From positions 1,612,001 through 1,676,000 of the forward strand of contig NZ_CP013926.1 in the NCBI RefSeq assembly GCF_001562115.1: a DNA stretch of 64,000 nucleotides, given 5' to 3'. A program made the position numbers and the translations under genes. This DNA is from Alteromonas stellipolaris (lineage in GTDB: Bacteria > Pseudomonadota > Gammaproteobacteria > Enterobacterales > Alteromonadaceae). The notes beneath the pieces were generated by a model that saw nothing but the letters and a program-made list of their open reading frames with translations, was not told where the DNA came from and did no database searches. Of the stretch, positions 18,896-27,163 are shown one piece after another (within the stretch, counting starts at the first letter, position 1; each line of letters begins with the position of its first letter).

Positions 18896-19591
18896 ATGAC
18901 TTCATTATCTGCAAATGCGCTTAGCAACACACAAAAAAATAACGCGATTATTCACTATAGAAACCCGAAATCTGGCCACTGTCACAAGGTAGAGTTGTTT
19001 ATGTCTCTGCTCGGTATTAGTTACCATAATCATAATCTTGATATGGTAAACGGCGCGCATAAATCTGCCGAATTTATTACTAAGAACCCTTTTGGACAGG
19101 TGCCAGTGATTGTTGATGGTGAACACACCGTTTCAGACTCCAATGCCATTATTGTTTATTTAGCAGATACTTACGGCAGTGATTACCCTTGGATGGGTAC
19201 GACAGCAATTGAAAAAGCCAATGTTCAACGCTGGCTTTCGGTAGCTGCCGGCGAGCTCGCCAAAGGCCCTGCAGCGCTTCGTCTTGAATATGTATTTGGT
19301 GCCAATATCGACGTACCCACCGCACTAGCAACCACTGAAACCTTGCTACAAGTGATGGAGGATACCCTATCCGGCCCCACATCACGCATCGAATCAAGCA
19401 CCAAAGCATACTTGGCTACCGAGAGGCTGACTCTTGCTGATATCGCCATGTACAGCTACATTGCCCACGCGCCTGAAGGTGGGGTTTCATTGCACCCTTA
19501 CCCCGCCATTCAATCTTGGATAAACCGTATTGAATCGCTGGATAATTTTATCCCTATGGCAAATTCCGCTACAGCGGATTACAGACTTTAA
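18896..19591 (+). CDS. Glutathione S-transferase
   Basis: A 231-residue cytosolic GST. The N-terminal thioredoxin-like domain shows the glutathione site: NPFGQVPVIVDGEHTVSDSNAI (cis-Pro in QVPV, the Glu/Asp-Ser motif as SDSNAI). The C-terminal helical domain has LTLADIAMYSYIAHAPEGG, the usual N-capping aspartate. The middle gene of the LysR-linked operon. The substrate is unknown; by context it probably conjugates or reduces an electrophile. Confidence 0.9.
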   Translation: MTSLSANALSNTQKNNAIIHYRNPKSGHCHKVELFMSLLGISYHNHNLDMVNGAHKSAEFITKNPFGQVPVIVDGEHTVSDSNAIIVYLADTYGSDYPWMGTTAIEKANVQRWLSVAAGELAKGPAALRLEYVFGANIDVPTALATTETLLQVMEDTLSGPTSRIESSTKAYLATERLTLADIAMYSYIAHAPEGGVSLHPYPAIQSWINRIESLDNFIPMANSATADYRL

Positions 19592-19599
19592 GGTTCGTT

Positions 19600-20607
19600 A
19601 TGAACAGTATCAATACAAGTGCCTTTCACACTGAGGAATATCGCATTCAGCAACGTTTAGGCGTTGCTGAGGGTATCGGTGAACAGACGAAAGGCTTTAT
19701 TCGCCCCTTTATGCCAGAACAGCACCGTGCGTTTTTTTGCAGTAGCCCGTTTATGGTGGCTGGTGTAGTAGATAGTCATGGTCATCCTTGGGCGATACCA
19801 TTTTGGGGCGAACATACTAATGTTGACGATCATCACTATATTGAGTCGCCATCGCCCACTCAGCTTTCTTTGGCCTTAAGCGACAATGTAGGCTGGTTAA
19901 TCAATGATGCCGCACAGTTAGATGTGAATACTGGCAGTAAAATTGCGCTGCTTGGGTTACAGCTAAGTACCCGCCGCCGTAATAGGCTTAACGGACTAAT
20001 ACTTCATAATCGGGGCGGTGTTATACGAGTGCAAGTAGAACAAAGTTATGGAAACTGTCCTCAGTATATACATCCCCGAGATACCTTGCCCCGTGATGTT
20101 GCGCCCGCACTGCCTGCCAGCTCAATCACAAATTCAAACGTTAAGGGTCAGTATGCCCAATCTAACGGGTTAACGAAGAAAGATGCTTTGCTAGTAGCTC
20201 AGGCTGACACATTTTATATTGCTTCGCGGCATAGTAAATTTACCGCCGATCCCCGCCATGGACTAGATGTATCGCATCGAGGCGGAAAGAATGGTTTTAT
20301 CAAAGTAGACGGAGATACCCTGTTATTTCCCGACTTTAGCGGAAATAAGTTTTTTAATACCCTCGGCAACATCGAATCAGATGGGCGGGTTGGCTTATGC
20401 TTTGTTGATGATAACAATGGAGATATCTTGCTCGTCAATGGCAAAGCATCCATTTTGTGGTCTCACCCTAAACTAGCAGCTTTTACTGGCGCAGAGCGAT
20501 TTGTACAAGTAGTAATTCAGAACGTTACCCGAGTGTTCGCTATTTACCCTTTCAAGCACCCTATCATTGAGCGGTCAATTCACACAGAGCATACCGGCGC
20601 GTGGTGA
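19600..20607 (+). CDS. FMN-binding pyridoxamine-5'-phosphate-oxidase-like protein
   Basis: A 335-residue member of the split-barrel flavin-binding superfamily (COG3576-like). The N-terminal part (about 20-160) contains FFCSSPFMVAGVVDSHGHPWAIPFWG. The C-terminal barrel (about 200-310) contains DTFYIASRHSKFTADPRHGLDVSHRGGKNGF and LLFPDFSGNKFFNTLGNI, typical flavin-contact segments. It ends the operon eight bases after the GST gene. Relatives are often fused to, or encoded beside, ferredoxin reductase or GST genes, so an oxidative or xenobiotic stress role is likely; the reaction is unknown. Confidence 0.78.
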   Translation: MNSINTSAFHTEEYRIQQRLGVAEGIGEQTKGFIRPFMPEQHRAFFCSSPFMVAGVVDSHGHPWAIPFWGEHTNVDDHHYIESPSPTQLSLALSDNVGWLINDAAQLDVNTGSKIALLGLQLSTRRRNRLNGLILHNRGGVIRVQVEQSYGNCPQYIHPRDTLPRDVAPALPASSITNSNVKGQYAQSNGLTKKDALLVAQADTFYIASRHSKFTADPRHGLDVSHRGGKNGFIKVDGDTLLFPDFSGNKFFNTLGNIESDGRVGLCFVDDNNGDILLVNGKASILWSHPKLAAFTGAERFVQVVIQNVTRVFAIYPFKHPIIERSIHTEHTGAW

Positions 20608-20749
20608 AACTTTCGTTGTCACGACGTCAAGTCAGGTAGATTAATTTAGGAGGCTGAAACGACCGAATTATGCGCGATTTGGGGAAGGACGATATTTTTC
20701 TATTTTGTTTAAATAAGTGGATAACTAAAACATAATCAAGAACCACTTT

Positions 20750-22837
20750 ATGAAAATCAGCGGTATTTTTCGCAAAGCAATATTCACCATCACAACCATT
20801 TTGATAGCGTCTTGTTCGTCGAACAATGCATCGCAAATGAAAAATCTTTCATCACTTAGCACAAAAACTCAATTTCAATATGCTAATGAAAAGCTTCCTC
20901 ATAAAGAGCTGCAGGTTATCTTTCAACTTACGAAGGATAAAATTGACGTCGTCGATATATCAGCTAAGAAAATAAGTCGGCAAGCACTAGTAAAGCTACT
21001 AAAGCAAAATGAAGGGAAAAATATAGCGAATGGGGATACGTTTATTGATTGTGTAGTGCTAACACATACCAATCGTTCAAAACCATGCTTTACCGATGCC
21101 AAAAAGAACATACCTGAAAACTCGGTATTTCACGATTCAGAAGTATCTGGCGGCATGGTGCTTATGACGGTACTTGTTCCCTACATTGTTGTAGGGGCAG
21201 CTTCTGACGGCGACTTTTATGTGAACAATAAAATTGATAATGAATTATTAAATCGTGTTGGCGCAACAATAAAAAGTGACATATTCACCACAAAAAATGA
21301 AATTCATGATGCGTTAACTAATAATGCCATCACCACTTTTACTAAAAATGTAAAGCCATACATGAGTTTGATTGATCATGACTTCTTGATAAAAGCAATT
21401 AATAGCGCACAAAGCATAGAAAAGCTTGAAAGTATAAAGCGATTATTAAGTGACGATAATTATTACGGGTTTGTCGTGAAATCACCTGTCGTCAACCAAC
21501 GAAATCGGCCTTCTACTAAAGGAAAAATAATCAATAAGCACAAGAAAGGTACGCTCATCATATCCGAAAAGATAGAAGATGGCTGGGTTTATAACGGCGA
21601 AGGTTGGATTTATAAAAAGATTTTGTTATCACGGCTTGCTGACGCGCAAAAAGCGATTTCATATCGAGAAAATAACTTAAGACTAAATCAACGCTACGCT
21701 GGCCTAGTTTCCGGTTCATCCGTGGCCTCAATTAATAAAGTTTTGAATAACAAAGAACACCTTGCTGGTATTCCCCAAGACAAAATAAACAAGCTCAAGG
21801 CCAAACGCTACGCTCTGCTTGATGAGGCTGACTTCAAAGCGGCTAAACAGAAAAATACTGTAGCAGGATTCGATCGCTACCTCGCACAACATAAAAAGGG
21901 GGCGTACCGAAACGAGGCATTACTCGCAAAAAAAGCAATTTTTGTCAGCCAAGCGTCATTTGATGGATATATGAATGCATTTGCACTAACAAAAAAACGC
22001 AGCTTTCTAGCGTTAGCGAAAAACGCAATTGTGAATTCTAATGAAAGTGTGCATGTAAATCGACAACTTCTAGATACGTATTTCGAAGCGCAAATCAAAC
22101 ATAAAAATTCTATATCTGAGTTTGCTGGCCTACTTGATAAAATAAACGATGCAAGCATAAACGACTACTCAAAAAAATTGTTGAAATTATCGGGAATTAA
22201 CACAAGCTTCAGAACCGATAACTATTTAGAATCAATAGAATATCAATACATTTTGCAATACTTCACACCTCAATTAAACGTTAACTACCATCACAAGTAT
22301 CTGAACTTGGACTTAACTTATCCTGACATTAATATCAGGATAAAAGAAGATGCTAATTGCGATTTTAAAGAAACCAAAAATGGCGTACGAAATAGAGGTT
22401 TCTTGGAATCGTTAGTGACCTTAAATGGTGACGATAAAGTGGCTTACACCTATGACGTTTTCAATTGTAAACTTGGTCGAAATGAACTTACATCGGTCAA
22501 AAAGCTATTACATGACCTACCTTACTATGCTGATTTTAGCGCTTCGACTTTATCAAAAAGCTGGGAAGCAACAGAAACAACAAGCAGTTACACTTACTCA
22601 ACCGAAACCAAAAGCACTTCTTTTTCGTCGCAATTAGCTGATTGGAAGTATACGGTAAAATGTACTGGTACAACTTTCTCAGGCACGCCCCCCCGCACAT
22701 ATTCTGGGCTCATTATAAATAGCACCCATTCTGATGCCTATCTTACAGCTCAAAAAGTGCAATCAGATATGGACTGTAATGATCGCTTTGGAAGTAGGTA
22801 TATCGGCGAGGGCTATCTTGATATGGAAATACAATAG
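20750..22837 (+). CDS. Large predicted lipoprotein with an SH3-like domain, function unknown
   Basis: A 695-residue protein with a type II signal (hydrophobic run, lipobox LIASC, lipidated Cys22). Residues about 245-290 form a bacterial SH3-like domain (VVNQRNRPSTKGKIINKHKKGTLIISE...GWVYNGEGWIYKKIL), often a peptidoglycan- or peptide-binding module. The middle (300-500) is helical and Lys/Ala-rich. The C-terminus is beta-rich with several cysteines. A hydrophobic stretch (VLMTVLVPYIVVGAAS, about 140-155) could be a second membrane contact. The coding sequence is visibly richer in A+T than its neighbours, which suggests recent acquisition. No homologue is recognised. Confidence 0.75.
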   Translation: MKISGIFRKAIFTITTILIASCSSNNASQMKNLSSLSTKTQFQYANEKLPHKELQVIFQLTKDKIDVVDISAKKISRQALVKLLKQNEGKNIANGDTFIDCVVLTHTNRSKPCFTDAKKNIPENSVFHDSEVSGGMVLMTVLVPYIVVGAASDGDFYVNNKIDNELLNRVGATIKSDIFTTKNEIHDALTNNAITTFTKNVKPYMSLIDHDFLIKAINSAQSIEKLESIKRLLSDDNYYGFVVKSPVVNQRNRPSTKGKIINKHKKGTLIISEKIEDGWVYNGEGWIYKKILLSRLADAQKAISYRENNLRLNQRYAGLVSGSSVASINKVLNNKEHLAGIPQDKINKLKAKRYALLDEADFKAAKQKNTVAGFDRYLAQHKKGAYRNEALLAKKAIFVSQASFDGYMNAFALTKKRSFLALAKNAIVNSNESVHVNRQLLDTYFEAQIKHKNSISEFAGLLDKINDASINDYSKKLLKLSGINTSFRTDNYLESIEYQYILQYFTPQLNVNYHHKYLNLDLTYPDINIRIKEDANCDFKETKNGVRNRGFLESLVTLNGDDKVAYTYDVFNCKLGRNELTSVKKLLHDLPYYADFSASTLSKSWEATETTSSYTYSTETKSTSFSSQLADWKYTVKCTGTTFSGTPPRTYSGLIINSTHSDAYLTAQKVQSDMDCNDRFGSRYIGEGYLDMEIQ

Positions 22838-23248
22838 CGAATTTCACAAGAGAAGGTCTGCTATGCCGCAGGCCTTCTTGCATAATTGCAAATGAAAACC
22901 CTGCACTAACTCGATGCACCTGCCACTTATTGTCGCGTGACACCATTAACGCAAAAACACCGCCTTGCTATTTAAGCACCTTATTTTCTTAACATTTGCC
23001 ATTAAACACTTACACATGAAGGTAAACTGGAATCATATTTTATCTATTATAATTAATAACTTAAGCTTTTTTAAAATTACAATGCGTTTGAACTAAGGCG
23101 TATTTATTGCATTATTTATTGCATTAGAAGCCAGTGCTTTAGATCTAGCGTTACTCTTAAGCCTGTACTACACAGCGTTTTGCGCCAGCTGTATTGATAA
23201 CTGAGCACGTTTTCCGTCTGATATCCAATAAAAATAACACGAGGCCAC
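22838..23248. other. Non-coding gap before the deaminase gene
   Basis: A hairpin AGAAGGTCTGC-TATGCC-GCAGGCCTTCT (22851-22878) just after the lipoprotein gene is its likely transcript end, although no U tract follows. A 12-base unit ATTTATTGCATT is repeated exactly in tandem at 23102-23125. I looked for a purine riboswitch here, since some add genes have one, and saw none. Confidence 0.5.
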
Positions 23249-24256
23249 ATGCAAGAATTCATACAAAAAATGCCAAAAGCCGAACTCCATGTTCATATTG
23301 AAGGCACATTAGAGCCTGAGCTAAGCTTTGCATTAGCACAGAAGAATGGCGTAAGCCTGAGTGCAGAAACCCCAGAGCAAATGATAGCCGCTTATAACTT
23401 TCATGATCTCCCCTCTTTTTTAGATATTTATTACGCAGGGATGAGTGTATTAATTGAAGAAGAAGACTTTTACGCGCTTACCATGGCTTATTTTGAAAAA
23501 GCAGCGGCGCAGCACATTGTGTATGTGGAACTCTTTTTCGACCCACAAGCTCATACGTCCCGAGGCGTAGCATTCGATACTGTAATTGAAGGTATCTATC
23601 GCGCACAACAGGATGCTAATACCAAGCTAGGTGTACAAAGCAATCTTATACTGTGTTTCCTTCGTGATATGTCGGCCGACTCGGCCATGGAGCATCTAAT
23701 CATGGCTGAGCCACATCTTAATAAACTTATTGGTGTAGGCTTAGATTCAGATGAACATAAGAACCCGCCTTCTAAGTTTGCCGCTGTGTTTGCCAAAGCC
23801 CGTGAGTGGGGATTAAAACTTACCATGCATTGCGATGTGAACCAGCAAGATACCCTAGAGCATATTCGCCAGGTGCTAGAAGACATTGATGTAGACAGAA
23901 TAGATCACGGCGTGAATATTTTAGCCTCAGACGCGTTATGCGAATTAGTGAAGCAAAAAAATATTGGTTTAACGGTTTGCCCTGTGTCGAATCAATTCGT
24001 GGTGCAATCACTCACCTCAATTGAAATTAAAGACATGCTTAAACGCGGGTTAATGCCAACGATCAACTCGGACGACCCTTCTTATTTTCGGGCATATTTA
24101 AATGAAAACCTCATTGCGCTTCAGCAAGAAGGAGGATTTAGTGAAGATGAGCTAAGCACTTTAGTGGCGAACAGCTTCAAAGCAAGCTGGCTAAGTACGC
24201 CTGAAAAAGAGCAATATTTAGCGGGGCTCAATGATTATTTAGCCAAATGTGCTTAG
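23249..24256 (+). CDS. Adenosine/adenine deaminase family protein with altered HAGE motif
   Basis: A 335-residue zinc amidohydrolase closely resembling the bacterial adenine deaminase branch (FFDPQAHTSRG, FLRDMS, GLDSDEHKNPPSKF). Metal ligands His14, His16, His194 and Asp275 are present, as is His220 in RIDHG. However, the third motif, normally HAGE, reads HCDV (194-197): the catalytic glutamate is replaced by Val197. Either another residue donates the proton, or the substrate or chemistry differs. A start at ATG 23249 has GAGG seven bases upstream. It stands alone and ends in a strong terminator. Confidence 0.82.
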   Translation: MQEFIQKMPKAELHVHIEGTLEPELSFALAQKNGVSLSAETPEQMIAAYNFHDLPSFLDIYYAGMSVLIEEEDFYALTMAYFEKAAAQHIVYVELFFDPQAHTSRGVAFDTVIEGIYRAQQDANTKLGVQSNLILCFLRDMSADSAMEHLIMAEPHLNKLIGVGLDSDEHKNPPSKFAAVFAKAREWGLKLTMHCDVNQQDTLEHIRQVLEDIDVDRIDHGVNILASDALCELVKQKNIGLTVCPVSNQFVVQSLTSIEIKDMLKRGLMPTINSDDPSYFRAYLNENLIALQQEGGFSEDELSTLVANSFKASWLSTPEKEQYLAGLNDYLAKCA

Positions 24257-24289
24257 TGGGTACGATTGTTGTAGTTATTTAGCTTTCTG

Positions 24290-24328
24290 AGTAAGTAAAC
24301 AGTGCCAACACTGTTTACTTACTTTTTA
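24290..24328 (+). terminator. Intrinsic terminator of the deaminase gene
   Basis: A 15-bp perfect stem, arms AGTAAGTAAACAGTG and CACTGTTTACTTACT around CCAA, is followed by a T run on the plus strand. It also lies beyond the end of the convergent MFS gene. Confidence 0.88.
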
Positions 24329-24338
24329 AGTCATCTAA

Positions 24339-25454
24339 CTACGCTTTTGTTTTCATCACGTAAACCGAACACAGAACGGCAATGGCCCCGCATACTGTAA
24401 ATACACCACTGTCAGTCACAGGTAAAAACTCGAGTGCCGACGTTAAAAACTGACCCGAGAATACCGCCATAGCAAACCACGCTAAGTTCCTGCCCATATT
24501 CGTATCAGAGCTACGCTCAACGGTGGCATGATTAAGTAGTGGTATAGAGAACCCGAAGCCCGTACCTGCAAATAGCGACGCCACTACAAGTAAACTCGTG
24601 GATTCAGCAATAGCGAAGATTGCGTGGGCTGCTGCAAAGCTTATAAAAGCTAAAAATAACGTTACTTTCTCAGATTTAGCATTAACGATATGTGGCATAA
24701 CCAACGCGGATAAAACAGCCATTAATGAAATAAAAGACAGTAAATAGCCCGTTTCGGCTTCGCTGTAACCTAAATCGCCAAGATGACTCGGCAGCGTTAT
24801 AAACATACTAAAAAACAGTGACATGGCTAATACGGCATTAATTAAGACAGACCGTAAGCTTTCATTAATTTGACCACTTTCGCTAAGGGTAACAGGCTGA
24901 GTTTCTGGCTCTTTACGCGGGATGCTAATCGCGGTCAGCACCAAACAAACCAATGCCAGCCCGTAGAGCAAGAACGGCGCTCTCCAATCAATTTCACTTA
25001 ACAGGCCACCTAAGAACAGTATTATTACGCCGCCTAGCTCAATGGCCATACCCTGTTTAGCAATGACAGAAAGTCTAGCTTTGCCGTGATACCACTGTGA
25101 AATAATCGCGGTGCCTGACGCCATCACTCCTGCAGCAAATCCACCTAATAGAATTCGGTCAATACTTACCCATAACGGGCCGTATACCCAAATACCCCCA
25201 ATACCTAACAGTAAGTATCCCCACAAAGCTATGACTAAGGTTTTGCGAGCCCCAATACTATCAATGAGCTTTCCAAAAAATGCTGCAAATAGAATAGCGC
25301 CTAATGCTGGCAAGGTGATGAGCAAGGGTGCAAATTTACTCACACCTAAGGCAGGTGCAATAGAGTTTAATCCAGGCGCTAGTACCGCCCCAACCATAAT
25401 GGTTAACATTGAAATCACTAGTAAAGTGATTTCTCCAAAACGTGATAACTGCAT
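24339..25454 (-). CDS. Major facilitator superfamily transporter
   Basis: A 371-residue polytopic inner-membrane protein with roughly 12 hydrophobic helices in two halves. The loop after helix 2 reads GKLIDSIGARKTLVIALW, the MFS motif A (G-x-L-x-D-x-x-G-R/A-K), and the pattern recurs weakly in the second half. It is divergent from a LysR gene with a palindromic site between them, an arrangement usual for a regulated efflux or uptake pump. The substrate cannot be assigned. Confidence 0.85.
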   Translation of the reverse strand: MQLSRFGEITLLVISMLTIMVGAVLAPGLNSIAPALGVSKFAPLLITLPALGAILFAAFFGKLIDSIGARKTLVIALWGYLLLGIGGIWVYGPLWVSIDRILLGGFAAGVMASGTAIISQWYHGKARLSVIAKQGMAIELGGVIILFLGGLLSEIDWRAPFLLYGLALVCLVLTAISIPRKEPETQPVTLSESGQINESLRSVLINAVLAMSLFFSMFITLPSHLGDLGYSEAETGYLLSFISLMAVLSALVMPHIVNAKSEKVTLFLAFISFAAAHAIFAIAESTSLLVVASLFAGTGFGFSIPLLNHATVERSSDTNMGRNLAWFAMAVFSGQFLTSALEFLPVTDSGVFTVCGAIAVLCSVYVMKTKA

Positions 25455-25536
25455 AAAACCCCATTGAAACTAAATTAACTCGGCTTGTATTTTACGCATT
25501 GGCAAGCTATCCGTTAAATGATAATTTTACGCACCT

Positions 25537-25557
25537 TTAATGCATATTCAGCATTAA
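25537..25557. promoter_or_regulatory. Inverted repeat, probable LysR operator
   Basis: TTAATGC-ATATTCA-GCATTAA: perfect 7-bp arms with a 7-base spacer in the 127-base gap between the divergent MFS and LysR genes. It lies 25 bases before the LysR ATG. Size and location fit an LTTR site that controls both genes. Confidence 0.55.
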
Positions 25558-25581
25558 TCTAACAGTGCGAGCCCAGCTTTT

Positions 25582-26469
25582 ATGAATCTAAAGCACATGT
25601 ACACCTTTGTTGAAGTAGCTCAATGCAAAAGCTTTTCGTTAGCGGCCACGCGTTTACACACTGTTCAAAGTGCGGTTAGCCGCCATATTAATGCACTAGA
25701 GTCATCCCTAAACGTTAAGCTTTTTGAACGTACTACTCGTTATGTGGAGTTAACTGCACCTGGAAAAGTATTTCTTCGACATGTTGAAGATATCTTAACC
25801 CATTACCAACAAGCACAATATGAAACTCAGCGCGTTGCGAACGGTAAACAAGGGTTACTGCGTATTGGTTACTTAAGCTCAGCCTGTGCGCATTTTATGC
25901 CCGATTTATTAAAACGCTTCTCGCTAAGTGAGCCACTCATTGACGTACAAATATTTGAAATGACTGCCGCACAACAGCTAGAAGCCTTTAGTGAAGGGAG
26001 AATAGATATAGGCTTTTCACGGCCTATCGATGGCGGCTATAGTGGTTTAATCAATCATCAACATTTAACGGATGATCCTATTGTTCTTGTGGTGTCTGAA
26101 GCGCATCCATTGTCAAAGAATAGCAGTGTAAATTTGGCTGATTTAGCGCCTTATTCCCTCACTCTATTTGCCAGAGAACAAGCATCCAGCTTATTTGATG
26201 CCATTATTAGTGCTTTCCACCGCGTGAAAGTACAGCCTAAAGTGAGTAGTGAGCCCGGTAGTATGCAAGCGCTGCTAACTCACATAGCCAGTACGCAACA
26301 TGTTGCGTTAGTACCTTGCTGCATTAAGAATTTACAGACACAAGGCTGTACGTTTATATCGCTTACTATGCCGCTGTCCGTGCCCCTAGAGATGCACTGG
26401 CAAGCTAACGGCGTACCGGTGACTGAAACATGGTTAAGTTGGTGTACTAGTCAAACACTGGCATTTTAA
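25582..26469 (+). CDS. LysR-family transcriptional regulator
   Basis: A 295-residue LTTR of the CynR/BenM-like shape. DNA-binding domain at residues 1-60 (MNLKHMYTFVEVAQCKSFSLA, HTVQSAVSRHINALE, LFERTTRYVELTAPG), effector domain about 90-295. It is divergent from the MFS transporter and most likely controls it. The effector is unknown. Confidence 0.9.
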   Translation: MNLKHMYTFVEVAQCKSFSLAATRLHTVQSAVSRHINALESSLNVKLFERTTRYVELTAPGKVFLRHVEDILTHYQQAQYETQRVANGKQGLLRIGYLSSACAHFMPDLLKRFSLSEPLIDVQIFEMTAAQQLEAFSEGRIDIGFSRPIDGGYSGLINHQHLTDDPIVLVVSEAHPLSKNSSVNLADLAPYSLTLFAREQASSLFDAIISAFHRVKVQPKVSSEPGSMQALLTHIASTQHVALVPCCIKNLQTQGCTFISLTMPLSVPLEMHWQANGVPVTETWLSWCTSQTLAF

Positions 26470-26540
26470 GGATGGTGATAAACCATGAAGTTGAATAGCT
26501 ATAACAATGGAATGAAAATCGAAGAGGAACAGGAGACAGA

Positions 26541-26573
26541 AAAATGACGTGAAAAAGAATTTCACGTCATTTT
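26541..26573. terminator. Bidirectional terminator
   Basis: A perfect 14-bp stem AAAATGACGTGAAA-AAGAA-TTTCACGTCATTTT lies between the convergent LysR and DUF2058 genes. The A- and T-rich flanks give a U tract on either strand. Confidence 0.85.
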
Positions 26574-26598
26574 ATTTCGATACAAGGCCTGGATTTCG

Positions 26599-27150
26599 TT
26601 ACCAGGTCAGATCATCTGGAATGTCGTAGTCGGCATACCAATCATCTTGTGCTTCTTCTTTACCGTCATTGTCGCTGGTGTCTAAGTCGGCACGGTAAAT
26701 AATAAAGCTATCGTCACGCTGCGCAATTTTATCCGCTACAGGCGTAGGCACTAGCTCATAAGCATCACCTAAAATCACCACGGTTAAGCGACCTTTAGTC
26801 ACTTGCTTGTGCATTTCGGCACTAACATACATACGTTTCACGACATTATCGTGAGTGAAATTCAGTACGGTATCGCCTTTTCGCGGCTGTTTATTCACAT
26901 CAATGAGCTGGCGCACTTGCGCAGCAATAGAGCGCTTTTCACGCTCTTGTTGTTGCAACTGATTCAGCTCACGTGAGCGGGCTTTCTTTTCTTCAGCGGC
27001 TTTCTGAGCAGCAATAGTCGCTTCATCCACCACGCCTTGGTTGTTCTTTGTTTTTTGTTTATTCTTTTTGCGCTTTTCAGCACGCGCCTGCTTAGCAGAA
27101 CCTTTGTCTGCTATGCCGGCTTTTAATAACTGTTCTTGTAACGAGGCCAT
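26599..27150 (-). CDS. DUF2058 (YaiL-like) protein
   Basis: A 183-residue soluble, highly charged protein. The N-terminal third is a basic helix typical of the family (MASLQEQLLKAG, then KQARAEKRKKNKQ) and the C-terminal half is a compact domain (LNFTHDNVVKRMYVSAEMHKQVTKG). E. coli YaiL was reported as nucleoprotein/polysome-associated; no activity is known. It begins 13 bases after the topA stop and is probably co-transcribed with it. Confidence 0.85.
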   Translation of the reverse strand: MASLQEQLLKAGIADKGSAKQARAEKRKKNKQKTKNNQGVVDEATIAAQKAAEEKKARSRELNQLQQQEREKRSIAAQVRQLIDVNKQPRKGDTVLNFTHDNVVKRMYVSAEMHKQVTKGRLTVVILGDAYELVPTPVADKIAQRDDSFIIYRADLDTSDNDGKEEAQDDWYADYDIPDDLTW

Positions 27151-27163
27151 ATATTAAATCTCT

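Noticed and set aside
22838..23248. Possible purine riboswitch before the deaminase gene
   Set aside because: The conserved three-way-junction sequences of purine riboswitches are absent; only a tandem 12-mer and a hairpin are seen.
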